Counted from the first letter of the stretch, positions 6,640 to 14,603 are shown. The stretch is 25,000 bases of DNA from Symbiodinium natans (GCA_905221605.1 CAJNDS010000935.1:197501-222500), one strand, 5' to 3'. Notes: generated from the sequence alone by a model not told the origin. Program-made: numbers and translations.

Positions 6640-9600
6640 CTTCTGAAGGCCTTTCTAGTGCCAATCTTCTGCACCCTTTTGATTGGACGTTTCATTGCTC
6701 CAACCTTGCATCCAGATGCGTTCAAACGACACAACCTCCTATAACCAACTCTATGTCCCTTCTTCCAAAGAGCCATAAGAATTTTAGAGGCAGTAACATT
6801 CTCCACCTCTACCTTTTCCAATGGTCCCTCACTTCCCGGAACAAACCCATCCATATCTGAAGACCTTTCCATCTTTTTTGACACCACTTCGTCGAGGTAG
6901 TCTTCCGAGATCCAGGGTAAGTTCCTCTTAGAGGAAGGATTGTCATCATTGCTTGGTCCTTCACCAGGATACCCTTTTGTGCTGTCAAAGATCTTACCAG
7001 TAGTGCGGTCCTGCATAGAGAAATTGGAAGCCACGCGGGAGTACACTGACCACAGGAAAATCCTTGTGTCCGCCAGTCTTGATGACCCACTGGATGTCTC
7101 CTCTTCCGGAGAGACTTCTGGCGCTTTGCCATCCCCTCCAGTGTCACCACTTGTCTCACCTCCAGCATCTTCAATGGGAATAAGGGATTCATTGTTCCCT
7201 TGATCAAGTACCGCATCCTCTGGTCCAAGAACTTCCAGCACCGCTGTCGAAGGATCCACCTCTTCATCAGCATCGTCGTCCATCCTTCTCCAGAGAGCCT
7301 CCAATTGGTCTGCACAAGTCGCCGCTTGAAGGAACTCCATCAACCGGGCCCTCCCGCGCTGCCAGAGAAATTCCGAAACCATCACCGACCCCTGGGCTCC
7401 AAGATTCAGGAACGGGTGAACCATTTTGGCTACCCTCGCCATAAGTTCAATGTGAACTTCCATGCCTGGACTGCGACTCCAATCATAGGCAATTGCCTCC
7501 ATAGCAGTTCCAAACTTGTCAGTATTTTTGAATTCCCCTTCCAGACCAGGAGACAACAAGGCACCCATCACCGAAAGAGGGTAATTTCCCACCGCCGGCA
7601 AGCACGGATTGTCATGGAACGAATGATGCAGGTCACAATAATATCCTTGATCTCTCCTTTGAAAAAGGAGTGCTCCAGTCCCTAGCTGGGCATTCATTTC
7701 ATCCACTTGAACCATTTCAGCACATATCCTCTGTGCCATGTACGCCATTGCTGGCCAGACGGAACGATCGGTCAGACCACGACGCATAACCCAATCAGTT
7801 GTTGGCGACTGAATCAGCGTCCTTGGATCATACACCAGAACTACCATCGCACCGTCACCCATTGACTGATCAGCATCGTCCTCCAGTGCCAGGTTCTCAT
7901 CCTGTTCGCTTGCACCCTCGGATGACATGCTAATAACCAAATTTCGATCCATCTTATTGGACCCTTTTTGGCAGTCTCTTTGCCCCACCGGCAACTTGCC
8001 AACTGCAACCTTCCAATAAATCCGAGTCAGAAGACCTTTAACCAGCAATTGCTGAGGGTCCATCTTCACCGGACAAACATCCAATATCTTCGCCCCATCA
8101 CCACGGAGTTCATTGCTCCTACCTTCTCCTTCTTTTTGGTCAGTCTCCTCGCCAGAAATTTGTACTGCTCCTTCCAGCGCCGTCTCCTGTCCAGCCACTT
8201 CTTGCCCAGGAAGAACTTGAGCGCTTTCAGATACATTCACCTGTCCAGCAACACCTTGCCCAGGTAAAACCTCATCCGTGGAGCCCACCGCCAGCGAACC
8301 AACCATAACTGAACCATCCCTTGCTCTTTTTTGAGACTGTTCAGTTCGACGAGAAGGTTGTGGTAGCGAAAAAACTTGTGAAGTCACTTCTTGGCGGGTC
8401 TCCCCCCGCGACGCTTTGTCGCGCCCTTCGCCAAGGTGAACCGATTTGTTCGGCCCGTCATTGGAGCCTGAAGAACCACTCTGCGGAACATTGCCACGAA
8501 TCGCAGTTCTCTGTGAATCCCTTTCTTTCAAAAAGATTTCCAGGCGTTGCGCGGCATTGGTCTCCTCCTCGCTTGAATCGCTTGAGGAAGCGGCATACGA
8601 GACCAAGGCCTCCGCCTGTTCATCATCGTCCACCACATCTGCCCACGCTCTGCTGAACCGATACGACAACCCACCACGAGGCTTCAGTTCCAGTGGCTTC
8701 GGCTTTTCCACCACTTCTGCCGGTTGCACTCGTCGTTGTGACCGAGAGCGTGGCACTTGTCGCACCTGTTTTTTGTCCAGCAAGGGCCTTCCCCTTTTCA
8801 CAGGGTTTGATCTTGACCGATACTTTTTTGTTGGTGGATTCACCGGCGGCATTCCAACTCCCACCAACTGCAGCTTCTGTACGCACAGCGGAGACCTCTG
8901 CGCAAGCGTCCAAGCATCACGGTACCTGACCTTATCAAAAAGCTCCCGATAGGAGCCTCTCGGCATGGTTTTTGCACCGGAGTCTTCAGCTTCACGCACC
9001 TGAGTGAGGGTTCGCACCGCCGCTCTTCCAGTTCCTTTGCTCCCAGAAGATTGTTGTACCCGTACAGATGCATCGGAAGGAACTGCTTTTTCCGGTCCTC
9101 CCGGACGATATCGGACACCACCAACCAATTGCAGAATTTTGCATGCGGTCACTTTGTTGATCCCTTTGTCAACCAAATCTTCCACAAAGATGAACTCTTG
9201 CAAGTCCGACACATTGGTCACACCAAGGGTAATCATCACCTCACTTACATGAGGGGTATACACCCACAGGTGTTTGTTGCGAGCCATCCAATTTTCAATT
9301 GGCTCCTCCGGATTCTGAAGCCGAATACCAGTGGATTCAGCCACCGAATTCTCTTGTTCATCAGCTTCTTCATCCAGAATACCTTTTTCACCTTCTTTTT
9401 GTGACACATTGGTCATTTGCAGCGCTTTTGGTGCCGAGGATGAGGAAGATTCAGCTCCCCCACTCGCAGGTGGCTGAAAAGTGCTTCTATCCGAAATTTC
9501 CCATCCTCTCTCTTTTTCAAACCGGACCTGATTGGCCACCTGTACCAAGTGTTTCAGGAGCGTCAGCCGCTCATCTGACATCTCGTCGTGGGAGTACTTG

Positions 9601-11891
9601 CAGAAATTTGACCCTTTCCGGCAACGTCCTCTGAGGTAATAATCGAAACAGCAATGGTGGAACCCTGCGTCCCTTAGTGCCTTCCTGGAAGCATTGTCCC
9701 AAGATTTGCCGGGCTCCCAAGTCCCTTCCAATGCTATGTCATCGTTGTGACGATACCTGCATGTAGTCCCATATTTACAACCACCTTGATTGTAATACAG
9801 ACACAGACGACCTTTTGGCTCACCCGATGTAGGTTCACCCTTTGATGCACCTTTGCCAAAATTGTACTTGGCCCGGAAGGCTAAATCCTCCCGCTCCTGC
9901 TGTGCCTCATCCACTGTACCTTCCTCTGTGGGAGGGTCACCGATGTTCCCATCCTCATCTTCAGCTTCTTGGCTGTTCTTTGGATCAGTTGACCCCCCTT
10001 CTGGCCAACCTTCACCATAACGACGATGCTCATAGGGACAACCATCACCATTGCGACACCTTCCCTTATTGAAGAACTTGCACAGTTTGCTGTATCCAGG
10101 TGACACAGTCTGTGGAGTCATGTGAGCCTTTTTGTACTGGTCAGGGTCCATGTAGGCTTCCATTGGCTTGTTCTCCCTTTTGCTCATGGATTGCACTGCA
10201 CCATCAAGCTCCTGCAAAAATAGCTTGGTGTCCAACCAAAGCGCGTACCAAAACTCATCTTCCCCTTGATTCAGCACCGTTGCCACCGCTTCACCCACAA
10301 CTGGTCGAGTAAATCTCCTTTTTCGGCATGCCAGTTCGAAAAGCGCGTTGTGGTACTGTTTTCGGGAAAAAGTGGTTAACTTTCCCAAGCCTGTGCTTTC
10401 TGTACCATCAGGCTTCCAACCATCGTTTTGCAAGATGCCATACGCGCGCCGAGCTTCCGCATTGAGGAATGCATGATCTGCAACACACTCCTGTAAATCT
10501 TCCATCGGGCGACCCAACAGCATCCCAGTAATTTTGCCAACATAGGCTTCATCTTCGTTTCCATTCTCCAGAAGAGCTTTGTAGATCTTTTCTCCATAAA
10601 GTTGCCTTTCTTCTCGTTCTTCAGAGGATAACTCCTGTACCACAAGCTCTTCATCGGATTGCTCTTCCTCCTGTTTCCAGTCCCATTGACCGTTGGAATC
10701 TTGGTACCATTGACCAGCATACCATGAATCCGTCCACCACGTACTCCAGCCGCTGGGTTTCCATTTCCGCAGCGTCGAAGAAGAGTCCTCCACGTCCTCT
10801 TCCAAAACCAGAAAGGTGTCCAAGATTATGGTACCATCATCTTCCACTCGTTTCACTGTTCCATTGACAGTATCACCAAATTTGAACTGATATGCATTGT
10901 TCCCTTCTGCAGGAACCAATACATTCATATCACCATGGTCCAAAAAGGCTCCATACCCACTGATGCAGCGCACTAGACCCATGATCTCATCTCCCTCTTG
11001 ATAGCAATGTGTCCCAGGTGATTCCAAGGCTCCCGCTCGGGGCACTTTCTTTGCATGCTCTTCAGAAACCACCTCTGTATCATCGGCTCCTGGCGCATCC
11101 TTTGTCTTCACTTTTGGGTCACACTGCTCGTCCTGCTCCACGAGTCCCACAAGCTCATCTTTTTTGTGCTCCTGGATTTCAGGACCTCCCTTTTTCTCCG
11201 CCAAAGGCTTTGCCTCATCTGCTTCAGTTCGCTCGGTGTCGACTTCCGGCGAACTTCCAGACGGCAACACTTCTCCCTTCCTGGGAGTGGACCCATCATT
11301 GGAGTCCTTTGTCACACCTTCTGCAGCAGGCAAATTTTCTTCCACTGCAGGGCGATTGAGTTGATCATCCACGGCAGGCACACTTTCTTCCACCGCAGGC
11401 TCCTTTGGTTCCATGGTTTCCAAAGGAGAATTGCCACCATCATTGACCACAGCTGCCTCATTGGCTCCGGTGTAGCCCTTGTCATTTCGTTCCTCGCGGC
11501 TAACTTCAGGTTGCACCAGTGCGTCCACCTGTGAACCTCCATCATCAGCTGCTGCGGAGACCTGCGCCCCATTGTTGCAGTCGCCCGTGGAACGTAACAC
11601 CATATGCACCTCAACCCGTGCCTTCTTCGCACTCCAGGTACCATCTGGCGCATCGACCCGCGCATCATTGGCGCTCCAGGCCTCATCTTTCAGATCTTCC
11701 GTGTCTCCAGCTATTCCAGAAGCTTCTTTTTCCCTTTGAATGGCAGGAATCTTGGCACCAAACGAAGAGACCTCCTCAGTCGTAACACACAACTTTTCCC
11801 CTCCGTCTTCCGAATCTCCAGGACCACCTTCCTGAACGACAGGTACCACATCCACCACTTGCTCTTCTGCCGACACAGTTCCGATCTCCAC
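6579..11891 (-). CDS. Element ORF 2: giant S1 / MLLE / CCCH RNA-binding protein
   Basis: About 1770 residues. The frame is open from 11939 and has no ATG at its start (GTG at 11891), so it probably continues ORF 1 after a -1 shift. Order: an acidic, low-complexity region to about 290; an S1/OB-like domain at about 298-360 (GDEIMGLVRCISGYGAFLD, then FGDTVNGTVKRVEDDGTIIL); a Trp-rich linker; an MLLE/PABC domain at about 424-490 with the diagnostic KITGMLL core and a following leucine-rich helix pair; CCCH finger 1 at about 604-622 (C-x7-C-x5-C-x3-H), finger 2 at about 697-715 (same spacing) and finger 3 at about 748-768 (C-x8-C-x6-C-x3-H); a SAM-like helical segment at about 865-925; a basic RS/RK stretch at about 1020-1070; and a helical region in the last third that I do not recognise. 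MLLE domains normally dock PAM2 peptides of translation and deadenylation factors, and S1 and CCCH bind RNA. No pol domain is present. Confidence 0.8.
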   Translation of the reverse strand: MEIGTVSAEEQVVDVVPVVQEGGPGDSEDGGEKLCVTTEEVSSFGAKIPAIQREKEASGIAGDTEDLKDEAWSANDARVDAPDGTWSAKKARVEVHMVLRSTGDCNNGAQVSAAADDGGSQVDALVQPEVSREERNDKGYTGANEAAVVNDGGNSPLETMEPKEPAVEESVPAVDDQLNRPAVEENLPAAEGVTKDSNDGSTPRKGEVLPSGSSPEVDTERTEADEAKPLAEKKGGPEIQEHKKDELVGLVEQDEQCDPKVKTKDAPGADDTEVVSEEHAKKVPRAGALESPGTHCYQEGDEIMGLVRCISGYGAFLDHGDMNVLVPAEGNNAYQFKFGDTVNGTVKRVEDDGTIILDTFLVLEEDVEDSSSTLRKWKPSGWSTWWTDSWYAGQWYQDSNGQWDWKQEEEQSDEELVVQELSSEEREERQLYGEKIYKALLENGNEDEAYVGKITGMLLGRPMEDLQECVADHAFLNAEARRAYGILQNDGWKPDGTESTGLGKLTTFSRKQYHNALFELACRKRRFTRPVVGEAVATVLNQGEDEFWYALWLDTKLFLQELDGAVQSMSKRENKPMEAYMDPDQYKKAHMTPQTVSPGYSKLCKFFNKGRCRNGDGCPYEHRRYGEGWPEGGSTDPKNSQEAEDEDGNIGDPPTEEGTVDEAQQEREDLAFRAKYNFGKGASKGEPTSGEPKGRLCLYYNQGGCKYGTTCRYRHNDDIALEGTWEPGKSWDNASRKALRDAGFHHCCFDYYLRGRCRKGSNFCKYSHDEMSDERLTLLKHLVQVANQVRFEKERGWEISDRSTFQPPASGGAESSSSSAPKALQMTNVSQKEGEKGILDEEADEQENSVAESTGIRLQNPEEPIENWMARNKHLWVYTPHVSEVMITLGVTNVSDLQEFIFVEDLVDKGINKVTACKILQLVGGVRYRPGGPEKAVPSDASVRVQQSSGSKGTGRAAVRTLTQVREAEDSGAKTMPRGSYRELFDKVRYRDAWTLAQRSPLCVQKLQLVGVGMPPVNPPTKKYRSRSNPVKRGRPLLDKKQVRQVPRSRSQRRVQPAEVVEKPKPLELKPRGGLSYRFSRAWADVVDDDEQAEALVSYAASSSDSSEEETNAAQRLEIFLKERDSQRTAIRGNVPQSGSSGSNDGPNKSVHLGEGRDKASRGETRQEVTSQVFSLPQPSRRTEQSQKRARDGSVMVGSLAVGSTDEVLPGQGVAGQVNVSESAQVLPGQEVAGQETALEGAVQISGEETDQKEGEGRSNELRGDGAKILDVCPVKMDPQQLLVKGLLTRIYWKVAVGKLPVGQRDCQKGSNKMDRNLVISMSSEGASEQDENLALEDDADQSMGDGAMVVLVYDPRTLIQSPTTDWVMRRGLTDRSVWPAMAYMAQRICAEMVQVDEMNAQLGTGALLFQRRDQGYYCDLHHSFHDNPCLPAVGNYPLSVMGALLSPGLEGEFKNTDKFGTAMEAIAYDWSRSPGMEVHIELMARVAKMVHPFLNLGAQGSVMVSEFLWQRGRARLMEFLQAATCADQLEALWRRMDDDADEEVDPSTAVLEVLGPEDAVLDQGNNESLIPIEDAGGETSGDTGGDGKAPEVSPEEETSSGSSRLADTRIFLWSVYSRVASNFSMQDRTTGKIFDSTKGYPGEGPSNDDNPSSKRNLPWISEDYLDEVVSKKMERSSDMDGFVPGSEGPLEKVEVENVTASKILMALWKKGHRVGYRRLCRLNASGCKVGAMKRPIKRVQKIGTRKAFRRCSMFLDRLSMAQELAENQS

Positions 11892-13000
11892 ATTGGGAAT
11901 TTTTCTTCTGGACCTACCGATTCCACCGCTGCCACACCCTCAGAAAGCGCTCCCATTCCTTCCCGATCCAGATGTTGAGCTCCAGCGATGTCGGCTCGGT
12001 TTCCAGGAATCCCCTCCTCATCAGGAGAACCCGAGGTCGGGGCGTCACCACCAGCCCTAGGACCGCTATCTAGGCTATCCCTGATAGTAGAGGAAAAATC
12101 TTTTTCACCTAAACTATTTACACTACCCTGGAATGCCCTCGTAGACTCAGGCGTCGGCGTAGAGGATGAAGAACCCAGTGCAGCCTCCATTTCCAGCTCA
12201 TTGCCCGAAGGAGACCCAACCACCTCGTCACTCTTCATCTTTTCACCTACAACCGGCAATGTCCACTTGCTTTCCTGCGTATCCAGGCAGTAGTAATATT
12301 GTCTCCCATCTTCATGGAGGTGCCATTCCCACATTGTGCCATCACACGCTCTGATCAGATGCTCATCCTTCTGAAAACCATCCCTTTCCGGGACCTGACG
12401 CATCTCGTCCTCTTCTTCTGACAGCTGTCGCAACCGTTCAGCCTCCATCTGTAGGATCTCCTCCTCCCCCATGGCGTATTCAGCAGCCGGTGCAGCTTCA
12501 AAGCTGTCCGCACCCTTCTGTTCGTGACCGCTTCCACCACCTTGGGAACTCGAAGATGGACCCCTTTTGATCTTGTTCAGAGGCCTCCTGGTCGCTTGCG
12601 GCACTTCTCCAATCAGATCGGTCTGAGACCCTTGGTCTACCATTCGACCCGAAGTCGAAGTCGACGGCTGATACCCGTGTTTTTGCAACACTCGTAAAAC
12701 AGTCACCTCCATTTCACGATCTATACCACCAGTCGCATCCCAGTTCCTTTTTTCACCAGGCTTTGGCGATACAGAGACAGCGCGTCCTTCAGCTTCAGCA
12801 TTGCTAACCATATCCACATTGGGACTCATACCCACATTGGGGCTTTCTGCAACCAAGACTTCTTCCAGATGTTCTTCAGCGCCGGGAATCACCTCTTCCA
12901 GCACCGATCTTTCACCCAGAGACTCAGCTGCACCATTTCCAGCTCCACCATTCTGTCCACCATCCGAGGCAGGTTGGAGCCATCGCTTCGGGGAAGGCAT
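11711..13000 (-). CDS. Element ORF 1: N-terminal region with WW domain
   Basis: 429 residues, ATG at 13000, which is 67 bases inside the 5' LTR. This is the most plausible main start. It is Gly/Glu/Ser-rich with a charged helix (EEEILQMEAERLRQLSEEED) and a WW domain at about 222-250: Trp, then HEDGRQYYYCLDTQESKW, then TLP, giving the two-Trp spacing and closing Pro of the family. WW domains bind proline-rich peptides. The last ~60 residues (MWRSELCRQKSKWW onward) change to a basic, Trp/Arg-rich composition unlike the rest, while the -1 frame over the same bases is acidic and matches the next ORF. Real coding therefore probably leaves this frame near the A5 run (plus-strand T5 at 11900-11904). 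Confidence 0.75.
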   Translation of the reverse strand: MPSPKRWLQPASDGGQNGGAGNGAAESLGERSVLEEVIPGAEEHLEEVLVAESPNVGMSPNVDMVSNAEAEGRAVSVSPKPGEKRNWDATGGIDREMEVTVLRVLQKHGYQPSTSTSGRMVDQGSQTDLIGEVPQATRRPLNKIKRGPSSSSQGGGSGHEQKGADSFEAAPAAEYAMGEEEILQMEAERLRQLSEEEDEMRQVPERDGFQKDEHLIRACDGTMWEWHLHEDGRQYYYCLDTQESKWTLPVVGEKMKSDEVVGSPSGNELEMEAALGSSSSTPTPESTRAFQGSVNSLGEKDFSSTIRDSLDSGPRAGGDAPTSGSPDEEGIPGNRADIAGAQHLDREGMGALSEGVAAVESVGPEEKFPMWRSELCRQKSKWWMWYLSFRKVVLEIRKTEGKSCVLRLRRSLRLVPRFLPFKGKKKLLE

Positions 13001-13274
13001 TGCTTCTTGATCCCAAAGATCTTAAGACAACACTCAACCGCAGGGAACCTAATTTGGGCTCATAACCTACGGGGGCAACCGAAGGGGAAAAGGAAAAGAA
13101 ATCAACCCTTAACAGTTGCCTATATGGATTTCCCAGATCGAACCAGTAAGAGAAGAACCCCACCCTAGAGGGAAAGGCTAAGGGAGAAGGGTCGGGACTA
13201 CTACCTCCCACAAGACCCAACACCCAACACACGGACACAACCTTTTCAACGAAAAGCGGACGGCTCTGGGCCAT
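12924..13274 (-). other. Small ORF starting in the 5' LTR (possible upstream ORF)
   Basis: 116 codons from an ATG directly after the spliced-leader-like motif. It reads through the LTR and the primer site and overlaps the start of ORF 1 in another frame. The 3' LTR copy of the same frame is 70 codons long. I do not recognise a domain. If the element RNA begins near this motif, ribosomes would meet this ATG first, so it could lower translation of ORF 1. It may also be chance. Confidence 0.3.
13055..13067 (+). promoter_or_regulatory. Primer-binding site for a half tRNA-Met (copia type)
   Basis: The plus strand TGGGCTCATAACC is the anticodon arm of an initiator-type tRNA-Met, including the CAT anticodon. 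It directly abuts the inner end of the 5' LTR with no gap. The RNA would therefore pair with a tRNA fragment whose 3' end lies just past the anticodon. This is the arrangement known for Drosophila copia, which primes with a 5' half of initiator tRNA-Met rather than with the tRNA 3' end. Confidence 0.75.
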
Positions 13275-13359
13275 CTTGAGCCAAATATGATTTCCGGGTT
13301 CATTGACCCATCCAACCCCAACACGAACTCCTTTCTACAATACCAATTGCAGCTCCGCA
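13068..13359 (-). repeat. 5' LTR (right copy)
   Basis: 292 bp, one mismatch (13268) to the left LTR. It should carry the element's promoter and RNA start. No TATA box is recognisable, as usual for dinoflagellates. The spliced-leader-like motif lies at 13275-13289. Confidence 0.93.
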
Positions 13360-13466
13360 TAGGGTTTAGGGTTTAGGGTTTAGGGTTTAGGGTTTAGGGT
13401 TTAGGGTTTAGGGTTTAGGGTTTAGGGTTTAGGGTTTAGGGTTTAGGGTTTAGGGTTTAGGGTTTA
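13360..13466. repeat. TTTAGGG tract, right half of the insertion target
   Basis: About 15 near-perfect TTTAGGG units directly outside the 5' LTR, starting with the TAGGG duplication. Joined to 4489-4505 with one TAGGG removed, the seven-base phase is restored exactly. Confidence 0.9.
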
Positions 13467-14123
13467 AGTCAACAGGGCTTCTCAGTAGTTTCAGGGTTGC
13501 ACAGGAAGATTCACCAAAAAGAGAAAACCCCTAAACCCAACCTCCGAATCACCCTAAACCACAAAACCACTTAATCCGAGAACCCAAAAGCCTAAACCAT
13601 AAAGCCTAAACACCCCGAAACCCCAGACCCCAAACCCATAAAACCTGCAACCGTAAACCCAAAGACCAAACAAATCAAGGAGTTCTTAAGGGAAAAGGGG
13701 TTGAAGGGGGGTGTTTAGCCCAAGGTTGCCTAATGCCCCCCCCCCCCCCCCCCCCCCTACTACTCCCCAAGGCCCCCCAAAGCTTCCCTACGCCCCCCCC
13801 CCCCGCTTAAGAACACCATGAACAAACCCCTAAGCCCTTAAACCAAATCAAACCCAAAACCCCAAAACCTAAGCAACCTAAACGCCCTCAACCGTAAAAC
13901 TGAATACCCTGCACCTCGAAACCCTCACACTCAACACCCTGAGCCCCAAAACCCCAAAAAAGCAAACAAGACAAGCAAGACATTGAACTCTAAAACCTAC
14001 ATCCCGGAAACCCTCGAGCCTAGAAACCCTAAACCCCAAACCTTAGACCCAAAACTTTGAACCCTAAATGCCCTAGACCAGAAAGGCCCCCACGGGCCCA
14101 GGGCTAGACAACAACACACCTGT
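13467..14123. other. A/C-rich decayed CCCTAAA-like sequence with poly-C runs
   Basis: No gene. The stretch is rich in CCCCAAAACC-type words that look like diverged CCCTAAA. It contains C22 at 13736-13757 and C12 at 13793-13804. An imperfect inverted pair (GGAGTTCTTAAGGG near 13680 and CGCTTAAGAACACC near 13804) brackets the poly-C part. Confidence 0.6.
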
Positions 14124-14384
14124 TTTGTTTAGGGTTTAGGGTTTCAACCCTAAGGACTAAATTTTAAATTCCTAAACCCGAAACCCCCCAGTAGAGGGAA
14201 TCTAGGATGGGCATTAAAACCCTCTGGAATAGGAATAGGAAGCCAAAAACCCTAAGAAAGGGAATGAAGGCCTAATCTGGGTGACCCTAAACCCTAAACC
14301 CTAAACCCTAAACCCTAAACCCTAAACCCTAAACCCTAAACCCTAAACCCTAAACCCTAAACCCTAAACCCTAAACCCTAAACG
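14124..14384. repeat. Short TTTAGGG tract, unique spacer, then 14 perfect CCCTAAA units
   Basis: TTTAGGG at about 14127-14144, a unique spacer, and a perfect CCCTAAA array at 14285-14382. The orientation reverses within 150 bp. Confidence 0.85.
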
Positions 14385-14507
14385 GAGCAAGGGCCTACTC
14401 AGGGTCTTGAAGGCTTTTTCAGCCTCGGTACACCAAGGAAGGGTCGGCCCGGATCATTTCCCGGCACAGCCGCAAGTCCCCTGTGAAGGGAGGGATAGGG
14501 CTTTGGG
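14385..14507 (-). other. Unique segment with coding-like minus-strand frames, broken
   Basis: Two overlapping minus-strand frames each look protein-like over part of the segment: one with DLRLCREMIRADPSLVYRG and, one base out of phase, one with WCTEAEKAFKTLSRPLL. A single-base break would link them. It may be a relic of a gene or of a mobile-element polyprotein; I cannot assign a family. Confidence 0.25.
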
Positions 14508-14603
14508 CCCTAAACCCTAGCCCTAAACCCTAAACCCTAAACCCTAAACCCTAAACCCTACACCCTACACCCTAAACCCTAAACCCTAAACCCTAAACCC
14601 TAA
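14508..14603. repeat. CCCTAAA tract
   Basis: About 13 CCCTAAA units with two ACACCCT variants in the middle. Confidence 0.88.

Larger units (their letters stand above)
4506..13359 (-). mobile_element. LTR retrotransposon, copia-type structure, no pol found
   Basis: About 8.85 kb, transcribed on the minus strand. Two 292-bp LTRs (4506-4797 and 13068-13359) differ at one position (4706 T versus 13268 G). In element sense each LTR begins TGCGGAG and ends CCCCCGTA, so it is TG...TA rather than the usual TG...CA. A 5-bp duplication, TAGGG, flanks it in phase with the interrupted TTTAGGG tract. A tRNA-Met-like primer site adjoins the 5' LTR and a polypurine tract adjoins the 3' LTR. The interior of about 8.27 kb holds four minus-strand ORFs (13000 to 5075). 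I searched the translations for protease, the integrase HHCC and DDE signatures, reverse transcriptase (YxDD) and RNase H and found none. The element therefore looks non-autonomous, relying on an intact copia-type relative, but unlike typical large non-autonomous derivatives it is mostly coding. The near-identical LTRs imply a recent insertion. Confidence 0.9.

Noticed and set aside
6809-7315. 168-codon minus-strand ORF within ORF 2
   Set aside because: Alternative frame of the long ORF; Trp/Arg/Met-rich composition typical of an out-of-frame reading.
8446-8952. Plus-strand ORFs inside the LTR element (for example 168 codons here, 161 codons at 7200)
   Set aside because: They lie antisense to the long ORF 2, have no domains and differ in composition from real genes.
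11840-11910. Canonical -1 slippery heptamer at the ORF 1/ORF 2 overlap
   Set aside because: The A5 run is not in the X-XXY-YYZ phase; a GAAAAAG near 11727 is also imperfect, so programmed shifting is unproven.
13055-13067. A tRNA-Met gene
   Set aside because: Only the anticodon arm is present; no other arm matches nearby, and its position at the LTR edge fits a primer site.
14390-14450. Fragment of Ty3/gypsy reverse transcriptase (W..EAEKAFKTL)
   Set aside because: The resemblance to the RT/RNase H boundary is short and no catalytic motif is near; kept only as an unassigned relic.
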